DNA of 64,000 bases from Porodaedalea pini (Eukaryota > Basidiomycota > Agaricomycetes > Hymenochaetales > Hymenochaetaceae), in contig NBAY01000042.1 in NCBI GenBank assembly GCA_002794775.1, positions 124,001-188,000 of the forward strand, given 5' to 3'. This document shows, one piece after another, positions 1 to 11,800 of this stretch. Numbering within the stretch: the stretch's first letter is position 1; every line of letters begins with the position of its first letter. Position numbers and translations under genes: made by a program. Below the pieces are notes generated by a model, which saw nothing but the letters and a program-made list of their open reading frames with translations, was not told where the DNA came from and did no database searches.

Positions 1-1659
1 AGCTGAAGTTCTACGAATTTGAATGAGATCGCTTACCGTATCTTTCTCAAGTTCTGATTGTTTTGTTTTTTTCACTTCGAGCCCCACAAGCCGTAGACTC
101 AACAAGATCTCGAATCCGCCAGTATTCTTCCGTGACATTGTAAGCTGCTTGTAAGATTGTATGGAATTGATAAAGGTACATGCCATCGATACCGATATGC
201 TCATCATATGCCACCATCTCAGCCTCGAGAATTACAGATGAGACATTCTTATTACAGATTGTCCGAGGCGAAGCCCGTGCGCGAACCTCTTCTGGGTGAT
301 TATAATGCAAGCCGAGCGCTTCTCTAATAATCCTGATGTTTGTCACTGAATGAACAACAGGGAAAAAGCAGATGGAGGACAGAGTCCTTACCAATGCGTC
401 GCAATACGATCCGATGTCGAGTCCCTTTTGCTCTTGCTGAAGATAGTGATTTCAGAGTGACCTTCTTTGTTTGCTGCGACATGAATTTGCATCCTATGTA
501 GAAAGAAATGAATATTTGATAGCCAACGAATGCTGATATTCTCTTGACCTTTCGCCGTCGTATTTCGTCTCCGCCCATATCGAGGTTGACAACTTGAAAT
601 TTGCCAGGGCATTAGCACATCCTTGACCTTTGACGCATTTGGAAATCTTTCAGGAATTCAGCAAAGCACTGCTTGGTCAACGGCCATTCATAGAAACTTA
701 CCTGAATGGGCACCCCTATCTCGGGACCCGCTAAGCTCGACTGCCTCGCTTGAAACAGACGGATTGAATGCTCTATCGTCGATCGCACATCGTAGCAACG
801 TGACAGAGCGCATGAAGGGTCCCAGATGCGCATTGCTTCTTGTAAAGTCAACATATGTACAGCTTTTGAGTTGAAGTTCAAAAGGGAGATAATAGTCGAA
901 GTATTTTTGACCGGATAAAGGATAGGTCTTAGATCTTTCAGGATTATTTGAGTCAGCACAGCTGCTTCGAAAGGCCGCAACTCGCAATAAGCAGTTTGGA
1001 GTATACTTTGGCGAGTGCGAGAGGGATCGATAGTTGGCTGGCGCAAACCTAGTGCAGAAAAGGTTGACTTTGATGCCAAGTCGTCCAGCATTGAGCTCAT
1101 ATCTTCGATACAAAGTAGACCTGGGTCATCGTTGTCCTATGAAACACCTTGCCACTTTAATGACCACAAGACTCAAGAAAACTCGCCTGTACGTACGAGG
1201 GAGGAATGAGACATGACATTGTATACTTCTTCTCCGAGGGAGGATGTACTTGTTGAAGTATCCGCCCATTTCCTCAGATTTGCACCTCTACTACCTTCCT
1301 CGTCTGAAACGCCCAAGATGTTGACGAGCGCTCTCGCCAGAGTGGGCTCTTATATTCCATACTTCCTACGAGTGTCTTCTTCAGGGAAAAGAAAGAGAAA
1401 CAAGTTTGTCGTTGTTTCTGGCGGGGGTCGCAAAAACCGCCGGCGTAGCTCACGCACCCATCTTCTGAACACAGCGATAGACTTTGGCTCCGTATCGCGC
1501 GCGGACTGGGTCGAAGAGCAAGTAGAACGGGGCTCAACCTTCGACAGCTCTCTACAAAGAGAGACGAAGCTGGGAACAAAGGGAATTAGATCTGGAGGCG
1601 AGTTTAAATATGACGACTCACAACGAGAAAGGGATAGGCGTGGCATTATCTACCGTCAT
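1..1659 (-). pseudogene. ATP-dependent DNA ligase (ligase IV type), 5' part, with in-frame stop
   Basis: The 5' part of a nick-sealing ligase gene of the kind used in non-homologous end joining; the rest lies beyond the left edge. I can build six exons: 1659-1622, 1569-1197, 1136-702, 646-549, 493-392 and 332 leftwards, with introns of 52-60 nt and all junctions in phase. The N-terminal alpha-helical domain is followed by the nucleotidyltransferase motif I, AETKYDGER; its adenylated Lys is about codon 310 and the Arg codon is split by an intron. Further on come SEITIFSKSKRDST and AEMVAYDE. A further 48-nt intron is possible between AEMVAYDE and EEYWRIRDL. Codon 86 is TAA (1350-1352) inside an otherwise conserved stretch (RRKYGI, stop, EPTLARALVNILGV), where a Gln codon CAA is plausible. 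All else is intact, so this is either a young pseudogene or a sequence error. Ligase IV itself versus a fungal-specific ligase paralogue is not resolved. Confidence 0.75.
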
Positions 1660-2053
1660 GTTGCCAGTGGAACACTAAGCTTATACAAGAAAGAAGGGGG
1701 GGGGGGAGGGCAGTGAAGAAGATTAGGAATCGAGAGCCTCCTCTGAGCTCATCGTGATGCCCCAGTGCGGGTTGCTAGACGCAGGCCACTGCGGCACTTC
1801 GGTCTGTGAAGACAGCTGAAGCACGGTCACGGTCTTGTTGACACAATATTAATGTAAAGGGGGCCAAAAAGGGAAAGCGAATATTGATGGGCGTGACGCA
1901 GCACGTGCGTCACTTTACCTAGATTTGAATGGACATGTTTATTCCATGAAGCTGAGCAACAAGATGGCGAAACACTAGCAACTGGTTACGTGCAGCGACA
2001 TCCGATCTAACCGACTATACAATGAACCACCATGAAATGTATTGATCACCCCT
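1660..2053. other. Intergenic, ligase promoter side
   Basis: A stretch of 394 bases between the end of the channel gene and the start of the ligase gene, both on the minus strand. It contains a run of ten G near 1697-1706. I see no reading frame or RNA gene. It should hold the ligase promoter and the channel terminator, but no TATA box is convincing. Confidence 0.5.
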
Positions 2054-4755
2054 TCAGTATTTAAGGTCTCCACTCCTAACCCTAATAGGTGGACCTAAGC
2101 CTCCACTGGGTGCTCTGTAAAAATCATCTTGATGGTACCCGGCATTACCGAGAGATTCCCTCGACTGACCAAAACGGGATGGGATGTTGAGCGAGCTTCC
2201 ATTGAGGGGCAAAGACTTCGGCAACAAGACAGGCTGGATAGGCAGCGTGTACGTGATGTCGAGTTCTTCAAGAACGGTCTTGAGATTACGCATGAACTGA
2301 GTACGTCTTGCCCATCGTCCACCCCAATCCTGCCAGTTCGGACGGTCTTTGTGTTGAGTGATTAGTAGAGAATCCATTATAAATAACAGATACCACACTC
2401 ACGCTCCATTGCAATAATAAGAGTCAACGCGTTCTGGTACTCCATTTTGTCAATGTTCACATTCACATTCGACCATTCTCTGTTGTTTTGCGCAACGTAG
2501 GCCTTCAATCTCGATTGGAGCGTCTCTATTACTTCCAAGGGAGTATCATATCCGACCTGTATATTCGTCGTCTCCCACCTGAATCAACGAAAAGATCAAG
2601 TCGAATGCTTTCCGATGAAGATAGATAACATACATTGAATTACTGCGCCTCAAATTGTGAACTAGTTTGCTGCTCACCAAGAGCGAGTTCGGAGCAATAA
2701 TCTCCTGGCCATCCACCCGACGAAAAGTTGTGGAAAATAGACCAAACTCGCGAACGAAGAGAGGCTGAGGCGGGTCAGGCATCTGGATCCAGAGAATTAG
2801 AACAATAAGCGCACATTGTCATCAATCAGTACCAAATCCCCGACATCAAATACGTGAGTCGAGAATATGAAGATGAGCTGAAAATTTCGTTAACATCTGA
2901 AAGCAGCGACAACTAGGAAGCCATACGCACAGATTCAAACAAAGTCTGGGCCGAATTGCCAAAGATGAATGAAAATCCAAGAACAATGGTCGCCAGAGGC
3001 ACAAGGGATGAAAGGGTATTGGTCCTGTTGAAGATCAAGAGGCAACAGAATATAATTCCCATTAAAGCAATGCAGACCAAAACTGCATCCAACTTCGCGA
3101 CAGCACTGCCAACGTCCTTCCGAGGATAATCAGCTTTGAAGAGATTCAAGAAAAAGTTTTAAACCTTTAGACTAGCGACGAGTGCTTTTCGTTCTCTATA
3201 TATGCGTTGAACGGCTTCTCGCATCTCTTTCTTCGTGATATCACCGTTATTGTCTTTGTCGAAAACAGCAAAGGCCGCCGTCTAAGCAGGTCCATTCAGA
3301 GAAGACATAGCACTTAAATCGACGACTCTGCTCACCGCTTCAGCTATTGAATGGAAATACGGATAAAAATCTGCAAGATCAAATGTGGATAAGGTGTTGT
3401 ACAAGTCAATGGGCTAAACGCCAACCTTCAACAATCAGGTAGTTCCTCGGCGGGTGAACATTGCTGAGAGTCGAGAAAAGCTGACGAGCGAGTCTTCTGG
3501 CCGAATGAAGACCAGTGAGCTCGCCACCCCTATTGAATTTGCTATCCTTGAGTGCCACTTGACCAATCGCGTCGCCTAATTGGTCAACAATCATAGCAGC
3601 GACAGCCTTACGGCGCCTCTTTCTACCCATCGCCGTTTGCTTTCCATGCGACGTCGGATCGGTTGCAATCTCAGTGGATACAACAGTATCTAACCCCATC
3701 TCCTTGTTAATCATGTCCATTGACGCGCTTTGAGAGCCGCTATTGCTGTCTTTATGGCCTTTTTTCCTGTTCAGAAGATACGGCGACTTCTTTGATGTCA
3801 CTGGCTGAGCATTAGACAGACGATCCAATGCTTTCAAGGCTAACTTGTTTTCGGCCAGACGGTCTGCAAGGGCTTTCTGGTGGAAGCGAATAGCAACGAA
3901 ACGAAGGAAGAGCTTCTCCGCGAGCAAGATAAGGCTTGCTGAGAAAAGCGCCTTTCAGACAGTGAATCAGTAGGAGTGCAAACTAATGTATATGGAAATA
4001 TTTTACCTGCATGACGCGGTTGATAATAACCCAGTACGAGCCAGGTGGGTGGAGTGCAGCGCGCAGGACGGAAAGGGCAATCCAGGACCATGATATATCA
4101 AGACAGAGCTTCAGCCAACCTGAGACAGCATATACCAGCTTTACGCACATAAACGTCAGATCTTAGTGTATCGAGGACATAACCAATTTTAGGATACCTC
4201 TATCTGTGTCTTGAGATTCTCCACCTGGCCATGGAAGACGGTAACGACAAAAATTATGAACCTTGGAAGGAGGTCGACAACTAAATAGGTTACTGAGCCA
4301 GCCGCCCATGTGATGGATAACCAGAGAGACCATGCGTGCACGTGGAGGCGGGCCACGCTGCTGTTGAAGCGGAATTGAACAACAAGGAGAGGTGTAATGA
4401 AAATGCCGGCACCAATGACGGCAACCAAGAATGTCCGGATTGGCCTGGCGAGCCTCATGAAAAGCCCATATATCTTTCTGCCTCGCCTAGTTTTCCGCTT
4501 TGTCTCCAAATCCTTTGTGCTCAAGCCGTCATCCTCCGCTTCCCAGTCAAATTCGTCGGATGAGTTAGTCGCGGTATCGGAGACTGAATCGTTAGTAGCA
4601 GTCTTCGGGTAGTCGTGGTCATGGCTGCTGTTCAGCGTCGCTGCTGAAGGATCCTGCATCTTATAGTCGTACGTTTTAACAGGAGACTCTGACTTGGAGG
4701 AGAGCGGGGACAACTCCAAACCCGCTGGAGTTTCCTTGGAAGCTGCCGCGGACAT
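2054..4755 (-). CDS. EF-hand mechanosensitive ion channel (MscS family, Msy-like)
   Basis: A multi-exon gene for a fungal MscS-type channel of the Msy1/Msy2 type, which in fission yeast sits in the ER and shapes calcium responses to osmotic shock. In order: an acidic, Ser-rich cytosolic N-terminus (MSAAASKETPAG), transmembrane segments (PIRTFLVAVIGAGIFITPLL and following), a basic linker, an EF-hand loop DKDNNGDITKKE read from about 3270-3215, then pore-lining membrane helices (LDAVLVCIALMGIIFCCLLI and LATIVLGFSFIFGN) and the MscS beta domain (WETTNIQVGYDTPLEVIE, EIIAPNSLL). The C-terminal part has NWQDWGGRWARRTQFMRNLK. Introns of about 55 nt fit throughout, and every exon I checked joins in frame. 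The start at 4755 opens the longest N-terminal frame. It looks functional, unlike its neighbours. Confidence 0.88.
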
Positions 4756-5042
4756 GCTGAATGGTCAGCAACACCGTCGTTGTCGTCGTCAACGCTGAAC
4801 AGTCGTGAGTCGCGGCTACAAACAGCGCTTGGCCGGACACGGTCGTTGTAGACGGTCGAGAGAAAGAGGGTGTTTGCTGGAGCCGAGCAAGATAGAATCA
4901 GGATCTGTGAAATTATTTGATGATAAAATATTACAAGTGGAGTAGACATGATTTTCCGTAGCTACAAATGGAAAGTGCATCATAGCACGCATTGCCACGC
5001 AGACGACCGTGGATCTACTTGTATTGCTATGTACCATTCAGC
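4756..5042. other. Intergenic, channel promoter
   Basis: 287 bases between the stop of the ABCC pseudogene and the start of the channel gene on the same strand. No gene seen; presumably the channel promoter. Confidence 0.4.
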
Positions 5043-8000
5043 TCACAGAAGTCCCGCCTCCGCAGCCAGCGAGTAAAATATCGACTCCTGGCGTTCTAGT
5101 AGCGTTTTCGGTGTATCAAACTCCTTCACCTGCAACATACGTCATGCCTGTTTCTCTCGTACGTCCAAAAGACTGCTTACCTTGCCTTCGTCTAGGACGA
5201 GTACGCGGTCCGAGTCTATGATGGTACTGAGCCGATGTCTATGATTCACGTCGGTCAGGTGCTATAAATACGATGCGGATAGAACGGATAATGTACGCTA
5301 TGATCAACATGGTTACGGACGCGAATTGCGGTCCCCTGATGATCTCTTGGATAGCCTTATCGGTTTCTAGATCGACAGCGGATGTTGCTTTTCGAGAATG
5401 AACAATAAGTAAGACTTACGAATATCGCCAACAGTCAGAATACCTTCATTGAGAACCAATATTTTTGCCTGGCGAGGGTTGATTATCGTTCAGGGTTTCA
5501 GTGCGAAGTGGGCGCACCTTCCGCAGCAGCGCTCTCGCAAAGCAGACCAGTTGTCTTTGCCCTTGCGACATCGAAGATCCACCTTCCTGCACAAGAGCGT
5601 CAAGCCTTTCCGGAAGGCCCTCGACATACTGCTTGAGACGTGCCTTTGGGTACGTTGATCACGTTAGCAACCAGACGGACCGTTAAAAATGAGTAAAAGC
5701 ACATGCCCGCTCGAGGGCCACCCAAATCTGTGCATCTTGGTATTTGCCTGTTGGATCGATGTTTTCTCTGATTGTTCCTTCGAACAAGTCCGGCGATTGT
5801 GGTACGATTGAGATGGCGAAACGGACTTTCAGCAGATGTCATCAGGACTACTAGCCATCCTTAAAGCAAGGATAGACTTACGGTCAAAAAGACCTAGACC
5901 CGTGATGTCTATACCGTCAATCAAAATCGTCCCGGACGCAGGTTCAATTATACGAAACAATGCCAGGAGGAGCTGAGAAATCCAGACTAAGGATATGCTC
6001 AGGGTCAAACACATGTAAAATACCGCACCTATGATTTTCCTGCTCCTGTTCTTCCACAGACACCGATCTTCTCTCTAACATTCTGGAAGAAAGATGAACA
6101 TCCATGTATTTCAGTATTTAGATAAATGTGGTGTACTCACGATTTGTAGAGAAATGTTTTTTAAGCATAGGTCCAATCCAGGGCGATATCTCAACGAGTA
6201 ATCTCTAGAGATGAAAGCAATCTGCGATTCATTACTGCGCACCTAAATTCCAACGCTCCTTGGCTTGGCCATTCTTCGTCTGGCTTGCCTTCTGGTTTCT
6301 CGTAAGGTGCTTCTGGAGCCAGTCTAATGTAGTGCAGGATTCGTTCAACGCTAACAAAGTTCTGCTCCACTTCACTAGCTGAACGGACCACCCAGTTCTA
6401 TGCGAGACACATCAAACACTGAGATGTTGCAGGCAGAGAATGCATACCAGTGAACTGTGGTGTTCAATCCGTAACTCAGGACGAGCCCGACAAGACCAGC
6501 ATCGACACCAGTCGTGATCAACGCTGTGACAGCAAGGACCGACACAATAAGGATGATGCATGCTCCGACTAATTCTAACCTGACTACGAGCCAGCGATTC
6601 ACAGAAATGCTCGGTAGGTAGCAAACCTGGTTTCGATCGACTCGAAACTCGCTCTGTTGGATGAAAACCTGTTGTTGAGAAAATGCCCGAATGGTAGAAA
6701 GGCCGCCCAGCGATTCAGAGAACCAAGCGAAAATAGGAGAGCGCGATACCGCGTCCAGTCGCTTCAGTTCACGCGAAGTGGCAAGGTAATAGCTGCACTA
6801 ATGAATCAGCAAAAAAAAAAAGCCGGCATATATACGATTGAACGCACATCATGACCTTCCTATAAATCCAAGCAAGGGGGATGACCGCTATGAGAAATAA
6901 GGAGAAGCTAGCACCAATGATCGCAACAATCCCAATGCAGACACATATTGTTCGAATCGTTCCAGATATCACTCGAGCGAGCACCTGATCTAAGACATAC
7001 ATGTCCCGGGAGAACAGGTTCAAGATTCTGAACGGTGATGAGTAATCACATTAGCACATTCAAATAAACAACAGACCTTCCTGTGGGTGTTAGTTCGAAG
7101 AAGCTCAACGGAGCACGGAGAACAGAGTGCAGCATCTTAAGAGGCAAGTCAGTCGATGAGGGACCGAAGAGAATTCCAAGCTTACGGAATCATGAAGATG
7201 ACGGGCACTTCTTAGTGATATGAAGACCCACATCATGATCGCGGCTAAGGCACCCAGTAGGCAAGATGCAAGCGAGCTCAACCCATATGCTAGGAGATAT
7301 CTACCCAAACCTAAATTGGTGCCAGATTGACGATTGTGCTCCCCCCACGCCTTTAATACAATATTTCCTAGTATCGAAACTCCCTGCTGTGTTACGGTGG
7401 CGAGCAGAAATAGCATAAACCCGGTCGTAGAAGCGGCCCGGATGTATTGCACATAAACCTCTCTTTTCACTTTACCCTGCTCACTATGCTCATTTGCCAT
7501 ATTATCGGATGCCTTCATAGCCGAAAGCCCCACAACGATAGCCTTAGCAAAGCTCTCTGTTCTACGGCTTCGGCGGTTCAACGAAGCAGAAGGCTTCTCA
7601 TTGCCACTGGACGATAACCTCTCTGATGGAGTGACAGCAATTTTGTCATCTTCGTCCGCAATGACAGTAGCCTCTGATGTTCTCGGCGTCGATGCTCCTG
7701 ACCCGCCGTGCCCCTTTCTAGGTTATTCACTGTGAGATACTATGCGTTTTAGGTAACAAATCACGCACATGAGCTTTGGAATTTGTGTATCGTCGTCTGA
7801 TGTCAGTTCATCGTACGTGCCGGCTTCCAGGACGATACCACGGCGGAGAAACAGTATGATCATGTTGCTTCAGAAAGGAGATGCTATTCGTCACCAAGAC
7901 GCGAGCTTTGGTACAGAGAAGTCCGCAAGGCCCAATGACTTGATCTATTCCTAACATTAGAAATTGATAAACTTCAGAAAACCAGGACTTGACAAACCGA

Positions 8001-8116
8001 AAACATGTCGAGCAATGTGAGAATCCACAGCTATACGAAGTCAGCAGTAGGCATAGCAGTTTTTATGATGCGATTTACCTGCTAATACATCATCCAGAAG
8101 AACTCTGAAAAATTTA
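5043..8116 (-). pseudogene. ABCC-type (MRP/YCF1-like) ABC transporter, 5'-truncated
   Basis: The C-terminal half of a full-size ABCC exporter, read in many short exons. It starts at the NBD1 Walker B and D-loop, VLLDDVLAA/VDSHIARHVF, split by an intron near 8085-8037. Then come the linker, the second membrane domain (KVKREVYVQYIRAASTTGF onwards), NBD2 with Walker A IGVCGRTGAGKS, signature MSQGQRQLVCFARALL, Walker B ILVLNEATSAVD and H-loop IIAHRLSTIIDSDR, ending EAGLL and TGA at 5045-5043. Three defects are visible. Everything upstream of the NBD1 Walker B (membrane domain 1, first Walker A) is absent and replaced by repeat DNA from 8117. An in-frame TAG (6031-6029) directly follows the Walker A Ser. 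The catalytic Asp of the NBD2 Walker B is Asn. It cannot encode a working transporter. Confidence 0.88.
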
Positions 8117-8545
8117 GATACTTACAGCCGTTTTCATACAGCCATTTTCATAAGTCCTGCGACACGTGCATTTCACATGAAATGAGCCGCGTCTGAGCCA
8201 AAATGTCAAAAAATAGAATAAATGTTGATTTTCTCTGTAAATTCTGTGCAGTACCTGCTCATTAAGTACTCAAAAAATAGGCATGGTTCTCAGGAGAAGA
8301 AATATGTAAAATAGGGAGCAATTCATTGACTGTGTAGGTGGGTGGAGATCAAACAAGTGTGGCCAGTCTGTTCTCTCATACATTTCCACTGAGAATCAAA
8401 CATTATGGCTCCCCTACATCTACCTGTAAAATTCTTTCCTGTGTCTGTAAATTAAGTATATGACTATACCAACAGCTCCTGCAAGTTTGAAGCCAATCCA
8501 TTCAGTATTCATGGTGCAGCAGTGAGGTTTGTGTTCCACTCTTGT
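8117..8545. repeat. Single arm of a foldback repeat family
   Basis: This block (from acagccattttcataagtc to gcagcagtgaggtttgtg) matches each arm of the 858-bp foldback element at 26397-27254, with scattered substitutions. Only one arm is present. Its left edge coincides with the point where ABCC homology stops, so the insertion or a linked rearrangement truncated that gene. Confidence 0.8.
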
Positions 8546-8690
8546 TCATGCTGTTGTGAGATAATAGGCCCACAAGAATCCCTCTTGAACCTCACACACT
8601 TATATCCAAGCCTCCAAAGGACTCCAACAAGTATTTGGGGATAATAGACATTGAAACTATCACTGGAGATGAAAGCTGCAGTTCAAATCA

Positions 8691-8868
8691 CTTGAGGTAG
8701 TGGGCCATTGGGATGGCAAGCTACGATTACTGTTTACTGAATAGTAAATAATTAACTAATGAGAATAATGTTTTAGTATAACTTTCAAGCTTTAGTCTTC
8801 TCATATAAAATGAAAGACACAGGAAACAGTAATTATAGCTTGCCATCCCAATGGCCCACTACCTCAAG
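8691..8868. mobile_element. 178-bp MITE with ~45-bp terminal inverted repeats, copy A
   Basis: A short non-coding element with terminal inverted repeats starting CTTGAGGTAGTGGGCCATT and an AT-rich centre. A second copy of identical length, in inverted orientation, lies at 22762-22939. In copy B the element is flanked by TA on both sides, suggesting a Tc1/mariner-type target duplication; here the flanks are CA and TT. It abuts the last recognisable PRP8 codons. The 145 bases between 8545 and 8691 show nothing recognisable. Confidence 0.85.
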
Positions 8869-11800
8869 TTACCTTGTATGCAAAGAACAGCAATATGTCT
8901 GTGCATGAGCTATAAAGAAGGACTTTGAGAAATAGTTCTGTTGCTAAGTGATTCTGACTCATAAGTTCATCTTGTAACTCTTACGAGGATGGATTGTCTC
9001 CTTCTGGACTGTCTCAATCTACAAAGGCTCAAGCTCCCGATTGAAGACCTGACATAAGTCCATGATGATGCTCTCGTGGATCTTCTGCAACAAGTGGGCA
9101 CAGAAGATCTGAATGAGAGAGATCTTTAGGGTCAGGATCTTTCTGTGCATGAAAATGCCGGTCAAATCCAATTGCACTTGGAAACCGACATAGATGTTCG
9201 CACGATTGATAGTCGGACTTCACCAAAGTGTGAATTGACGGTTAGGAATTTGATTAAGACCAGATCATTGAGCATTTGTCAACTTGTATCTCATTGACTC
9301 TTCGAATCCAGATGCTTTCTCCCAGAACAGACCCTCCCAAGTTGGTAAGTAGGTGCCTTTGAAAAGTGTATGCTCTAGGATTCCTTCAACGCCCCCCAAA
9401 GCTGCAATGACATCAACACGGTAGTTGTTCAACTGCCAGAGCTTGCCGTCGTGTTGCTGTGACGTCCACCAAAAAGGATTGCTGCAAAGATAATTCGTTA
9501 GAAAGAGGTTGTAGGGTAAAAACAAAATACTCACTGTTTCAGGAGCTGATACTGCTTCCAGCCTGTCCGCACACGCCAACCATGGTCATACGCCAGACTG
9601 AACGACGCCACCGAGTCAGCTTTGAACTTTGAGCAAGCAATAGGCTGAACTTACATATGACGGCCTTTCTGGAACAATGTGTTAATACGAGGGATGCCGC
9701 GATCCCAGCTATCCTCCAGATCTTTCAGTGTCAGTCGATGATTTTGAGCATTCGCTTCCTTCCTCTTCATTGAATATTCCGACCAAGCACGAGCCGAGTC
9801 CAAAAACTCCGCTTCCCAAGGCTGAAGGTATTGATGCAAGTTGGGAATGAGCTGGTCATCCTCATGGGTCATACCGGCGCGGAAGTGAGTTACTGCATTT
9901 GAGGGTATGAGTTACAATTATCGATAGAGATGCTTCAGTAAGGAGATGTACACACCTCCCACATTGGTCTGCTTGGACCATCGGAGATCGCTCTGAGGAA
10001 TAAGCACGTGACCCATAGACAACATTCCAAGGCCATCGAGTTCCTATACGACAACAGTTCAGCAAGATATGATATACATAAGAGTTGGGATGCTTACTTT
10101 AGAGGTGTAGAAGACGACCGGAGGGAAACGCGAAGGCATCTTACTGTTCAAGCCGATCTTGACACGGGTCTGCATTTTGTTCTCAGCCTTCACCAAAGCA
10201 TCAAGCAGCTCGTTCGTATGGATGACGGCCTCCCGATAGTAGATCATCAGACCAATGATCGCAGTGTCCCATTTGTTGACAATCTTGGAAAAGGTGGTAG
10301 AGCCTGAGTTCATGAGGACCTGGCGGATACGGTTGTTAAACTGTTGAACACTTATGAAATTCTTCAGCGTTACATATTCCATGGAAGCTTTAATATTCTT
10401 ACCTTCGTCGGAGACGCGGAGGAAGGCTTGTGCAGTACGCTCCTTCAACTGCTCGTTGGTCAAGTTCCACACCCCGTCCTTGAGCGAGAACTGCTCTCCA
10501 GTCATTGTCCGGATCTTCGGCAGAATGCGCACCTCGAAGCCGCTCATCGAGAAGAGTAGCTGAGGGTTGTTTTTAGAGTAGACACTAACAAACGGATCTT
10601 CCCATTCAATCGTCGTCAAAGAACGACGCAGGCTCTGCTTCACGTTCCAGAACACAGCTCGACCTAGATTGACGTCGTGCTTGATCAGGCGCATACGGCA
10701 ATCCCGCGGCCAACATCTCTTGTTGTCATATCCAATAACGTTGTTGTTTGTTGGATCCAGATTCGCGTTGAGGTAACGTTGTATAAGGTCGCGTGATTCC
10801 TCGGCGGTGAAGCGGAATGAAATATGCAAACGATCAACATAACGAGAATAGAGACGGACTGGATGGCGTGTCTCGGTCGCAGAATCACGGTACTGCAGGA
10901 AATTATTGGGCAGTTGTGGGGGACGCGCCATTTCACTTGCGCGTTGCAAGCCGAGGATGAGAAGATCGAGGACAAGACCATAGTATTGGAAGACAAAGGC
11001 AGAGAACTGCAGACCGCGGATCATCCCGTATGTGTTCGTATGTGCCATATCTTTGTAGGTGAGAACACAGTTATTCTTCGCTGTGATATAGTCCGCAAGA
11101 TTATGGTCGAGAATAAGATGAAGCAGACGGTTGAGAAGGGTCAGGTCAATCTTTTCGTAGATTCGACAGTACGGTCTCCATCATCACTACGCATTCGCCC
11201 TCGCTCGTCTCCCAGATGTCCGTCAAGTTATTGATACCCTGACACCACTTGTACACTAGAAGGGGAGGAGGTTCAGTGTCCACAGGCTTGATCCACGCCG
11301 GGAATAACCCGCGCTTGTCAGCCTCAAAGAATAAGAACTGGTCAAGATATGCGAGCTTGTCATATGTGTCGAAGAACTCAGTGCCTGCCTCTTTGAAGGC
11401 TCGCTGAGTGAGCAAGAGACGCTTGATCCTAGACAAACCTGCACGCGAATCAATAAGCTACACCCTACGACCAATTAGAAAAAGAACATACATTTGTGTG
11501 GATTGTCATACACCTGCTCAATGAGAGCAAGCTCCTCACGCTGAGATTGGTTAAGACGATCTTTGACGCTGTACGCCTCTTTCAACTTCTCAAGAGCCAA
11601 CACGAGCAACTTCGTGTCATGCTTGTACGAAAGGGGACTGTATGGAAACATCAATGGGAATTACTTAAAAACATAGTTAATTGAATCTTACGGGAATGGG
11701 ATGGGTGCAATTTCCGACTCTCAAGCCAGTGGTCCGTCGATGTGTAGATCGCAACGGCCTCCTCAGCACTAACGTAAGGTCCATCTTTGAGGTAAGCATG

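Noticed and set aside
1197..1569. TAA in the ligase gene removed by an intron
   Set aside because: No GT/AG pair flanks the codon without deleting residues that are conserved on both sides; the frame before and after is the same.
1694..1710. Poly-G run as a regulatory element or telomere-like tract
   Set aside because: A simple ten-base G run without TTAGGG repeats; a second one at 33012 lies in a repeat. No support for function.
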